The notes below the pieces were generated by a model. That model was not told the origin of the DNA. It was given only the letters and a program-made list of their open reading frames with translations, and did no database searches. This document shows, one piece after another, positions 1-7,099 of a stretch of 11,296 nt of DNA; position 1 is the first letter of the stretch, and the number at the start of each line of letters is the position of its first letter. A program made the position numbers and the translations under genes. The DNA is from Aquificaceae bacterium (lineage in GTDB: Bacteria; Aquificota; Aquificia; Aquificales; Aquificaceae): the NCBI GenBank assembly GCA_015490105.1, contig WFYK01000068.1, positions 1 to 11,296 on the forward strand. Direction: 5' to 3'.

Positions 1-2263
1 CTTCAGGGACTACTTAACCGAAGAAGACGGAAAAGTCTTCGGAGATTGGTTTTTAATCCTTGACGAAGCCCACAAGGGAGACAAAGATGAAAGCAAAAGA
101 AAAGTCCTGTTTTCAATACTCTCAAAAAAAGGATTTCTGTTTAACTTCTCCGCAACCTTCACGGAAGCGGAAGACATAATAACGACCGTATACAATCTGA
201 ACCTGAGCGAGTTTATAAACTCAGGATACGGAAAACAGATATACGTATCCAGACAAGAAGCAAGAGCCTTTAAGGAAAAAGAAGACTATACTGACAAAGA
301 AAAAAAGAAAATAATCCTAAAAACCCTAATAACCCTTACCGCAATAAAAAAAGCCTACGAAAATATAAAAAAAGAAAAAATGTATCACCGACCCATGCTC
401 GTATACCTCGTAAACTCCGTAAACGTTCAAGACTCGGACTTAAAACTCGTATTTGACCAAATATCAAAACTCGCAAAAGAGATAAACGAAGAAGTATTCA
501 GCGAATGCAAAAAAGAGCTTCTGGAAGAATTTAAATCCTCAACTTATACCCTCGGAGAAAAAAGCGAAACACTGAAGTTTTTTGAAGAATTTTTAAGCTC
601 AGTAGACATTAAGGAAGTATTAAAACAAGTATACAATTCGGAGACTAACGGAAGCGTTGAGTATATTATCAATCCGAATAACAAGAAAGAAATAGCCCTA
701 AAACTTGATTCAAGCGATAGCCCCTTTGCACTTATCAGAATAGGAGAAACGACCAAGTGGATTAAGGAGTTTTTGCACAATTACAAAGAAAATGAAACCT
801 TTGAAGAAAAAAGTTTCTTTGAAAACCTGAACGACGAGAACAATCCCGTAAACATACTCCTCGGAAGCAGAGCATTTTACGAAGGATGGGACAGCAACAG
901 ACCCAACGTAATAACATTTATAAACGTAGGAACGGGAACGGACGCAAGAAAGTTTGTCCTTCAATCCATAGGAAGAGGAATAAGAATAGAACCGGTAAAA
1001 AATAAAAGAAAAAGACTTAATTATCTCGCTGTAAACGACGAAAAACTAAAAGAAGTTTACGAAAAGTATAAAAAAGAATCAAAAACCCTTGAGACACTCG
1101 TAGTATTTGCAACAAACAGAAAAGCAATAGAGACAATCTTAACGGAACTCCAATTCGTAATGAAAGCACAAGGATACGAAACGGTAGAGCTTCAAGAAAA
1201 TGAAAAAGCGGGAGAACTACTCCTTTTAATCCCGGTTTATAAAAAATCCGAGCAAAAGATTACCGACAAAGACAACCCGCCGAAGTTCAGAATGAGTGAA
1301 GCAAACTTAAAACTTTTAAAAACCTATGTAGAAAACACTCCTAAAGAAAAACTGATACTGGAAAACGAAATTTCTCCGAAACAATACAAGGAATTAAAAA
1401 AAGCTTTAAAAGAAAACGAGAAGTTGGTAAGTATAGACAATACTAAGAACTACAGAACCCTTAAAGCTCTTTTTGAAAACTTTACAAACTACTTAAGCGT
1501 TCAAACCGAAGAACTTAACAGTTTTAAAATCCTTCAAAACGAAATAGTTCACTTCAAAAAGATAAAAGTTAGAGAAGATTACCTAAAAGAATTTTCGGAA
1601 AAATTGGAGAAAGTTAAAGAAGGAAAAATGATAAGTGATGAAGAAAAAGCAAGGGAAGTTATGAAGCTTGTAGGAGAAGAAAATCTAAGCTTTGAGGAAG
1701 CATTAAGGAAAGTTCAGGAAAATTATAAAGACTTTGAAGAAATAGACGGAGTAAAGCTAAGAAAACTTTTACAGCATTACTACATTCCGATAGTTTACAG
1801 CAACGATAAAAAAGAGTGGATAAAACACATAATTTCAACGGAAAGCGAATACGAATTTATAGAAGCTCTCCTTAAGGTTTTAAATAAAATTGACGAAAAG
1901 TATGACTGCTGGATGTTCAGCAAACTTGACGAACACTTAGACAAGGAAATATACATACCCTATATAAGCGAAGGAAAACTTAGGAAGTTCATTCCGGACT
2001 TCATATTTTGGTTAAGGAAAGGTGAAGATTATACAATCCTGTTTATTGACCCCAAAAGCTACAAGTTTACGAATTACGAGAACAAAGTTGAGGGATACAG
2101 AGCAATATTTACGAACGGCAGTAAAGAGAAAGTTTTTAACTATAAAGGACTAAAAGTTAGAGTAAGACTAAAGCTCTTTACTCCCGAAGGTAAAGACAAA
2201 CTCGGAGAAACATCGTATAAGGACTTCTGGATAGATAAGGGAACAATCCTTGACTATTTTTAA
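1..2263 (+). CDS. Type III restriction enzyme Res-like helicase-nuclease, 5' end cut off by the window
   Basis: The reading frame is open from base 2 to the TAA at 2261-2263, giving 753 visible residues. The first in-frame ATG at 380 is internal, because the helicase motifs lie before it. SF2 helicase motifs are visible: DEAH (motif II, bases 62-73), SAT (motif III, 149-157), a motif V-like stretch with FYEGWDS near 880-895, and motif VI as QSIGRGIRI (962-988). The Walker A motif must lie upstream of the window. The C-terminus has a PD-(D/E)xK nuclease signature: PD at 1994-1999 (fragment residue D666), then FIDPK with D683 and K685. This order matches Res subunits of type III restriction-modification systems, which translocate on or switch along DNA using ATP and cut it together with a Mod methyltransferase. 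No Mod gene is in the window, so an orphan helicase-nuclease is the alternative. Composition is markedly AT-rich (16 G+C of 60 at 1381-1440, against 31 of 60 inside acs at 4321-4380), with heavy use of AAA, AGA and ATA, which suggests transfer. Confidence 0.8.
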   Translation, partial: FRDYLTEEDGKVFGDWFLILDEAHKGDKDESKRKVLFSILSKKGFLFNFSATFTEAEDIITTVYNLNLSEFINSGYGKQIYVSRQEARAFKEKEDYTDKEKKKIILKTLITLTAIKKAYENIKKEKMYHRPMLVYLVNSVNVQDSDLKLVFDQISKLAKEINEEVFSECKKELLEEFKSSTYTLGEKSETLKFFEEFLSSVDIKEVLKQVYNSETNGSVEYIINPNNKKEIALKLDSSDSPFALIRIGETTKWIKEFLHNYKENETFEEKSFFENLNDENNPVNILLGSRAFYEGWDSNRPNVITFINVGTGTDARKFVLQSIGRGIRIEPVKNKRKRLNYLAVNDEKLKEVYEKYKKESKTLETLVVFATNRKAIETILTELQFVMKAQGYETVELQENEKAGELLLLIPVYKKSEQKITDKDNPPKFRMSEANLKLLKTYVENTPKEKLILENEISPKQYKELKKALKENEKLVSIDNTKNYRTLKALFENFTNYLSVQTEELNSFKILQNEIVHFKKIKVREDYLKEFSEKLEKVKEGKMISDEEKAREVMKLVGEENLSFEEALRKVQENYKDFEEIDGVKLRKLLQHYYIPIVYSNDKKEWIKHIISTESEYEFIEALLKVLNKIDEKYDCWMFSKLDEHLDKEIYIPYISEGKLRKFIPDFIFWLRKGEDYTILFIDPKSYKFTNYENKVEGYRAIFTNGSKEKVFNYKGLKVRVRLKLFTPEGKDKLGETSYKDFWIDKGTILDYF

Positions 2264-2266
2264 TTA

Positions 2267-3454
2267 CTAATTATCATCGAGGACTTCTAAGCACGGGAGA
2301 ACTTTACCTTCAAGAAGCTCTAAAAAGGCTCCTCCTCCCGTAGACACAAAATCTATCGCGTTGTCGACTCCCGCAAGGTGTATGGCGTGATCGGTGTCTC
2401 CTCCACCCGCTATGGTGAGGGCGGGTGATTGAGCTATCATCTTTGCGGTTTCGAAGGTTCCGCTTTTGAACCTGTCGAGCTCAAAAACACCCATGGGACC
2501 GTTCCAGACGATCGTCTGAGCATCCGAGATAATCTCTTTCAAAAGGCTGACGGAAACGGGGCCTATATCCAAGCCTTTCCAACCTTCGGGTATCTCTTGC
2601 CACGGAACAACCTTTGTCGGGGTGTTGTCAGAGATCTCTTGGCCTATAACGAAATCAACAGGAAGGTAAAGTTTCACCTCCAATTTTTTAGCTACTTCGA
2701 GAATGTCCGTAGCAACCGGGATTAGATCATCCTCTACGAGAGAGCTACCCACAGAATATCCCATGGCCTTTATGAAGGTAAAGGCCATAGCCCCGCCTAT
2801 GAACATCTTATCCACCCTTTTGAGGAGATTCTTTATGATCCCGAGTTTAGTAGATACCTTTGCCCCTCCTAAAATAGCTACCACGGGCCTTTGAGGATTT
2901 ATCATGGCCCTTTCAAAGTAGTTAATCTCTTTCTCGAGCAAAAAGCCCATTACCGCAGGTTTTAGAAATTTGGGAACGAGATAAACACTGGCGTGTTTTC
3001 TGTGGCATGTTCCGAAAGCGTCACTCACAAACACCTCACCCAAGGAAGCAAGATCCTTGGCAAAGGTTTCATCTCCGTTTGTCTCCCCCTCGTGAAAGCG
3101 CAGGTTCTCCAGGAGCAATACCTCACCCTCTTTAAGTTTTTCTACTTCCTCTCTTACCTCCTTTCCAACGCAGTCGTTGACAAACTTAACCTGAGTCCCT
3201 ATGAGGCGGGAAAGTCTTTTAGCTACGGGAAGGAGAGATAACTTAGGATCCATGCCCTTGGGCCTCCCGAGGTGGGACATCAGGATTATCTTTGCCCTTG
3301 CGTCCATAAGATACTCTATAGTGGGCAGGGAAGCTCTTATACGCGTGTCATCCACTATGTTGCCCTGATCATCCATAGGAACGTTGAAGTCTACCCTGAC
3401 GAGAACCCTTTTCCCCTTTACGTCTACATCTCTGAGACTCTTCTTCCTTACCAT
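2267..3454 (-). CDS. pgk: Phosphoglycerate kinase
   Basis: This encodes phosphoglycerate kinase (EC 2.7.2.3), a cytosolic enzyme that moves phosphate between 1,3-bisphosphoglycerate and ADP in glycolysis, and in reverse in gluconeogenesis. The protein is 395 residues, the usual bacterial length. The signature RVDFNVP is at residues 20-26, the substrate-binding R38 and HLGRP (61-65) follow, and the nucleotide-binding half shows GGAKVS (196-201), WNGPMGVFE (317-325) and GGGDT (350-354), ending in a GGG-containing C-terminal helix region. The ATG at 3454 gives the expected N-terminus just ahead of the first strand, with an AAAGG sequence 4 nt upstream. The TAG stop at 2267-2269 is only 3 bp from the stop of the convergent helicase gene. 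It diverges from acs across 87 bp. It stands alone, not fused to triosephosphate isomerase and not beside gap. Confidence 0.97.
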   Translation of the reverse strand: MVRKKSLRDVDVKGKRVLVRVDFNVPMDDQGNIVDDTRIRASLPTIEYLMDARAKIILMSHLGRPKGMDPKLSLLPVAKRLSRLIGTQVKFVNDCVGKEVREEVEKLKEGEVLLLENLRFHEGETNGDETFAKDLASLGEVFVSDAFGTCHRKHASVYLVPKFLKPAVMGFLLEKEINYFERAMINPQRPVVAILGGAKVSTKLGIIKNLLKRVDKMFIGGAMAFTFIKAMGYSVGSSLVEDDLIPVATDILEVAKKLEVKLYLPVDFVIGQEISDNTPTKVVPWQEIPEGWKGLDIGPVSVSLLKEIISDAQTIVWNGPMGVFELDRFKSGTFETAKMIAQSPALTIAGGGDTDHAIHLAGVDNAIDFVSTGGGAFLELLEGKVLPCLEVLDDN

Positions 3455-3458
3455 AGCG

Positions 3459-3474
3459 CCTTTAATTATAAAGG
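3459..3474 (-). promoter_or_regulatory. Perfect inverted repeat over the pgk -10 box and ribosome binding site
   Basis: The + strand reads cctttaattataaagg: two perfect 6-bp arms (3459-3464 and 3469-3474) around 4 nt. Read on the - strand it contains TATAAT at 3470-3465, a perfect -10 hexamer ending 10 nt before the pgk ATG, and AAAGG at 3463-3459, which could be the Shine-Dalgarno sequence (4 nt spacing). No good -35 box is found at 16-17 bp. If TATAAT is the -10 box, transcription would start only a few bases before the ATG and would leave the AAAGG largely outside the mRNA, so the promoter and ribosome-site readings partly exclude each other. Confidence 0.4.
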
Positions 3475-3515
3475 CCCCTACGCTTGAAATAACCCCTTCA
3501 GGTTCGTAAGTTTTC

Positions 3516-3521
3516 TATAAA
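3516..3521 (+). promoter_or_regulatory. Possible -10 box of the acs operon
   Basis: TATAAA lies 20 nt before the acs ATG, at a position that would give a leader of about 14 nt including the whole Shine-Dalgarno sequence. No convincing TTGACA-like -35 box sits 16-18 bp upstream, so the call rests on the hexamer and its position in the short divergent spacer. Confidence 0.35.
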
Positions 3522-3528
3522 CTTTCAG

Positions 3529-3537
3529 AGGGGGTGA
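3529..3537 (+). promoter_or_regulatory. Strong ribosome binding site of acs
   Basis: AGGGGGTGA differs at one base from the anti-16S complement AGGAGGTGA. Its G-run ends 7 nt before the ATG at 3542. It fixes the acs start and contrasts with the Shine-Dalgarno-less starts later in the window. Confidence 0.65.
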
Positions 3538-3541
3538 AATT

Positions 3542-5440
3542 ATGAGTGAGCAGAATAGATCTTCTGAGGTCCTTTTAAAAGTTCAGGAGAAGTATTTCCC
3601 TCCCGAAGAGATAGTAAAACGCGCTTGGATAAAGGATTACGAAAAGCTGTATGCTGAATCTATCAGGGACAGGGAAAGCTTCTGGGCTAAGGTAGCGGAA
3701 GAACTGCACTGGTTCAGGAAGTGGGATAAGGTTCTTGAGTGGAACTTTCCTTACGCCAAGTGGTTTGTAGGCGGAAAGACAAACATAACATACAACTGCC
3801 TTGACAGACACGTTCAAAACGGAAGGAGAAACAAAGTAGCTTACATATATCTCGATGAAGACAACAACGAAAGAAAGATTACCTACGGTGAGCTCCTTGA
3901 ACTCGTTTGCAGGATAGCCAACGGACTGAAATCTTTAGGCCTCAAGAAAGGTGACAGAGTTTCCATTTACATGCCTAACACCATAGAGGCGGTAGCTACC
4001 ATGCTCGCCTGTGCGAGGATAGGGGTTATCCACAGTGTGGTCTTTGCAGGTTTTTCAGAGGGAGCTCTGAGGACCCGTATAGAGGACGCTAAAGCCAAAG
4101 TGGTATTTACCGCAACCTACACGAAAAGAAGAGGTAAAAAGGTAGAACTCCTCCCCACGGTGAAAAAGGCTATAGAAGGTTTGGATTTTGTAGAAAAGGT
4201 GGTCGTTTGGGATAGAGACTCGGAGGGCATAAAGGAAGGAGAAAAATTTGTAGACTTTTACGAGCTTGTAAAAACTTCTAAACCTTACTGTGAGCCTGAG
4301 GAGATGGATGCGGAAGATCCCCTCTTTATCCTCTACACCTCGGGAACTACGGGGAAACCCAAAGGTGTTCTTCACACCACGGGAGGATACATGGTTCAAA
4401 CCTACTTCACTTCAAAGGTTGTCTTCGACCTCCACGAGGATGATATCTATTGGTGCACCGCGGACATAGGCTGGATAACAGGGCACTCCTACATTGTCTA
4501 TGGAATCCTCGCAAACGGTGTTACCTCCCTCTTGGTGGAAGGAGCTCCCGATTATCCTGATCCGGGAAGGTGGTGGAGCTATGTAGAGAAATACAGAGTT
4601 AACGTCTTTTACACCGCCCCTACGGCGATCAGGATGTTCATGAGATACGGAGAAGAGTGGCCTGCCAAGTATGATCTTTCTTCCCTGAGGATTTTAGGGT
4701 CCGTGGGAGAGCCCATAAATCCGGAAGCTTGGCATTGGTATTACAAGCACATAGGAGGAGAAAGGTGTGTAATCGTCGATACTTGGTGGCAAACGGAGAC
4801 TGGATCCCACATGATAACTACAGTTCCCTCTTACCCTGCAAAACCGGGTAAAGCGGGTAAACCTATGTTTACGGTAGAGGTGGACGTTGTTGATAAAGAC
4901 GGGAATCCTTTACCTCCTAATACGGTAGGATTTCTCGTTATAAAAACCCCTTGGCCTTCCATGCTCAGAACTTGCTGGGGGGAACCGGAGAGATACGAAA
5001 AATACTGGAAAACCATAGAGGGTGTTTACTTTGCGGGGGACCTTGCCTCCATAGACGAGGAAGGGTATGTGATGATCCTCGGAAGAGCGGACGATGTAAT
5101 AAACGTAGCTGGACACAGGATAGGAACAATGGAGGTCGAGAGTGCCCTTGTGGATCATCCCTCGGTGGCTGAAGCGGCGGTTATAGGTAAGCCTCACGAA
5201 GTAAAAGGAGAATCCATAAAAGCCTTCGTTATTCTCAGAAAAGGGGTTGAGCCTTCGGAGAAGCTCGTAGAGGAGTTAAAGGATCACGTTAAAAAGGTTC
5301 TCGGTCCTATAGCGGTTCCTGAAGAGATAGAGTTTGTGGAGAAACTGCCGAAAACAAGGAGCGGTAAGATAATGAGGAGGGTTCTAAAAGCTAAAGAACT
5401 CGGCCTGGACGTAGGGGACGTGTCCACACTGGAGGACTGA
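3542..5440 (+). CDS. acs: Acetyl-coenzyme A synthetase
   Basis: This encodes AMP-forming acetyl-CoA synthetase (EC 6.2.1.1), which makes acetyl-CoA from acetate, ATP and CoA via acetyl-AMP in the cytosol. The 632 residues are close to the family length of about 650. Visible motifs are the P-loop YTSGTTGKPKG at 265-275, the WCTADIGWITGHSY segment typical of acetate-using members, DTWWQTETG (the adenylate-binding A5 motif), GDLA, the hinge motif GRADDVINVAGHR, and the C-terminal PKTRSGKIMRR, in which K609 is the catalytic lysine for adenylation and the usual site of regulatory acetylation. The ATG at 3542 is fixed by a strong ribosome site. The gene diverges from pgk. Its TGA (5438-5440) is followed directly by the ATG of the PilB-type ATPase gene, so the two are very probably one transcript. 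Full-length and intact; propionyl-CoA synthetase is a less likely reading. Confidence 0.96.
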   Translation: MSEQNRSSEVLLKVQEKYFPPEEIVKRAWIKDYEKLYAESIRDRESFWAKVAEELHWFRKWDKVLEWNFPYAKWFVGGKTNITYNCLDRHVQNGRRNKVAYIYLDEDNNERKITYGELLELVCRIANGLKSLGLKKGDRVSIYMPNTIEAVATMLACARIGVIHSVVFAGFSEGALRTRIEDAKAKVVFTATYTKRRGKKVELLPTVKKAIEGLDFVEKVVVWDRDSEGIKEGEKFVDFYELVKTSKPYCEPEEMDAEDPLFILYTSGTTGKPKGVLHTTGGYMVQTYFTSKVVFDLHEDDIYWCTADIGWITGHSYIVYGILANGVTSLLVEGAPDYPDPGRWWSYVEKYRVNVFYTAPTAIRMFMRYGEEWPAKYDLSSLRILGSVGEPINPEAWHWYYKHIGGERCVIVDTWWQTETGSHMITTVPSYPAKPGKAGKPMFTVEVDVVDKDGNPLPPNTVGFLVIKTPWPSMLRTCWGEPERYEKYWKTIEGVYFAGDLASIDEEGYVMILGRADDVINVAGHRIGTMEVESALVDHPSVAEAAVIGKPHEVKGESIKAFVILRKGVEPSEKLVEELKDHVKKVLGPIAVPEEIEFVEKLPKTRSGKIMRRVLKAKELGLDVGDVSTLED

Positions 5441-7099
5441 ATGGCAAGAAAGAGAATAGGGGAGCTTCTTGAAGAGCTGGGCTATGTTACGAAGGATCAG
5501 ATAGAGGTTGCACTCGATGTTCAAAAACTCAACGGAAAGAGCTTGGGGGAAATCCTCGTAGCTCTTTCTTTTGTGTCCCCTCAAGAACTTGCTCAGGCCA
5601 TAGCTTATCAAGCGGGCAAAGAATTCATAGATCTTACCCTCTACACACCTTCCTTAGAAGCTCTAAAGGTTTTAGACAAACAGACCGCCCTTCAGCTGGA
5701 GGCCCTGCCCTTAAGTTTAAGCGATGGAAAACTCAAAGTAGCTGTCTCAGATCCCTTTAACATCAACATCGTAGACATACTCAAACGAAGATCGGGAATG
5801 GATGTGGAGATAGTAGTAGCTGACAGAGAAAACATACTCAGAAGCATAGAGATATACTACGCGGAACTTGAAAGCCCCTTAAGGGAGCAGATAAGGGAAC
5901 AGATAAAGCTTGCCCAGCAAGGGGAGGCTAACGTTCCAAGACTCGTAGAGCTGATACTCAACCACGCCATAGTGGAAAGAGCTACTGACATACATATGTC
6001 TCCCGAAGACATAGCTTCTCATACCTTCTTCCGTATAGACGGGGTTTTGCACCACTATTACTCCCTACCCAAAGACCTTCATCCCGCTGTTGTTTCGAGG
6101 ATAAAGATCCTCGGAGGTATGGACATCTCCGAACAGAGACTTCCCCAAGATGGGGGGTTCTCTTACACCTTCGTGGGTGAGAGCTACGATGTTAGGGTTT
6201 CCACCATACCGACTGCTTCAGGAGAGAATGTGGTTATGCGCCTTCTTCCCAAAAACCTTTCTCTCTTTAACCTAAAAAACCTTGGCTTTGAACCAGACAT
6301 TCTAAAGAGATTCGAAGAGGTTATCTCAAAACCTCACGGTATGATCCTCGTAACGGGTCCCACAGGCTCCGGAAAAACTACGACCCTTTACGCTTCTTTA
6401 AGGAGGATAAACTTCCTGCGTAAAAATGTCCTCACGGTGGAAGATCCAGTAGAGTATAGATTTCCTTTTATCAAGCAGACCCAAGTTAACGAAAAAGCAG
6501 GATATACATTCCCTGTAGCCATAAGACATTTCTTGCGCCAAGATCCTGACGTGATCCTGATAGGTGAGATAAGAGATGAGGAAACCGCAGAAATGGCCTT
6601 GAGGGCAGCTATTACAGGCCACTTGGTTCTTTCTACCCTACATACTAATGACGCGGTAAGTGCTATTCCAAGGTTGGTAGATTTAGGAATAAAGGAGTAT
6701 ATGATAGCTTCGGGGTTGCTGGCGGTATCCGCCCAGAGATTAATAAGGAAGGTTTGCGAATTCTGCGCTCAAAGGTATAGAGCTTCCAAGGAGTATCTTA
6801 GAAAGTTTGGATTTTCCAAGAAATCTATAGAATCCATAGTTGCCTCGGACACGATAATAATCAGAAGAGGTAAAGGATGTGAACACTGTAAGGGGACGGG
6901 ATATTTAGGAAGAACCGCGATAGTAGAACTTATGGTTATGGATGAAGAACTTGGAGACATGGTCGTAAGAGGGTATCCTCCTATGGCTATAATTCACAGA
7001 GCCAAAGAGAAGGGTATGAGAACTCTGAAAGAAGACGGCCTCGTTAAAGTTATAAAGGGAGAAACTACACCCGAAGAGGTAATGAGAGTAGTAGGCTGA
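5441..7099 (+). CDS. pilB: Type IV pilus / type II secretion assembly ATPase (PilB/GspE) with MshEN domain
   Basis: This is a hexameric cytoplasmic ATPase that powers pilin or pseudopilin assembly at the inner membrane, 552 residues long as in PilB/GspE. Two tandem 24-residue MshEN motifs lie at residues 5-28 and 34-57 with a 5-residue spacer. The first keeps R5, G7, G14 and Q28; the second keeps G36 and Q57 but has S at the R and later G positions. MshEN domains are known to bind cyclic di-GMP. The ATPase core shows Walker A GPTGSGKT (306-313), Walker B VILIGE with catalytic E376, the RDEETAEMALRAAITGH stretch and the His box STLHTNDA. A zinc-type tetracysteine is formed by C439, C442, C480 and C483. 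That makes PilB or GspE more likely than the retraction ATPase PilT. GGAGG at 5431-5435, inside the acs 3' end, is the ribosome site. It abuts acs and overlaps pilC by 1 nt. Pilus and secretion roles cannot be separated here, so the symbol is provisional. Confidence 0.92.
   Translation: MARKRIGELLEELGYVTKDQIEVALDVQKLNGKSLGEILVALSFVSPQELAQAIAYQAGKEFIDLTLYTPSLEALKVLDKQTALQLEALPLSLSDGKLKVAVSDPFNINIVDILKRRSGMDVEIVVADRENILRSIEIYYAELESPLREQIREQIKLAQQGEANVPRLVELILNHAIVERATDIHMSPEDIASHTFFRIDGVLHHYYSLPKDLHPAVVSRIKILGGMDISEQRLPQDGGFSYTFVGESYDVRVSTIPTASGENVVMRLLPKNLSLFNLKNLGFEPDILKRFEEVISKPHGMILVTGPTGSGKTTTLYASLRRINFLRKNVLTVEDPVEYRFPFIKQTQVNEKAGYTFPVAIRHFLRQDPDVILIGEIRDEETAEMALRAAITGHLVLSTLHTNDAVSAIPRLVDLGIKEYMIASGLLAVSAQRLIRKVCEFCAQRYRASKEYLRKFGFSKKSIESIVASDTIIIRRGKGCEHCKGTGYLGRTAIVELMVMDEELGDMVVRGYPPMAIIHRAKEKGMRTLKEDGLVKVIKGETTPEEVMRVVG

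Noticed and set aside
380..382. ATG as the start of the helicase-nuclease gene
   Set aside because: The same frame is open back to base 2 and encodes DEAH and SAT motifs before this ATG, with no ribosome site; the gene is simply cut by the window edge.
2261..2273. TAATTA-C-TAATTA as a bidirectional terminator
   Set aside because: The stem would be AT-only and the repeat covers the two stop codons; it is too weak for an intrinsic terminator.
3493..3534. Imperfect CCCCTT/GAGGGG pairing across the acs leader as a riboswitch
   Set aside because: Only about five pairs with a loop near 30 nt, and the likely transcript start lies inside the loop; no known riboswitch pattern is visible.
4055..4399. 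Antisense open frame of 114 residues opposite acs
   Set aside because: It lies wholly within the conserved acs P-loop region, has low-complexity shadow-like composition and no ribosome site or family resemblance.
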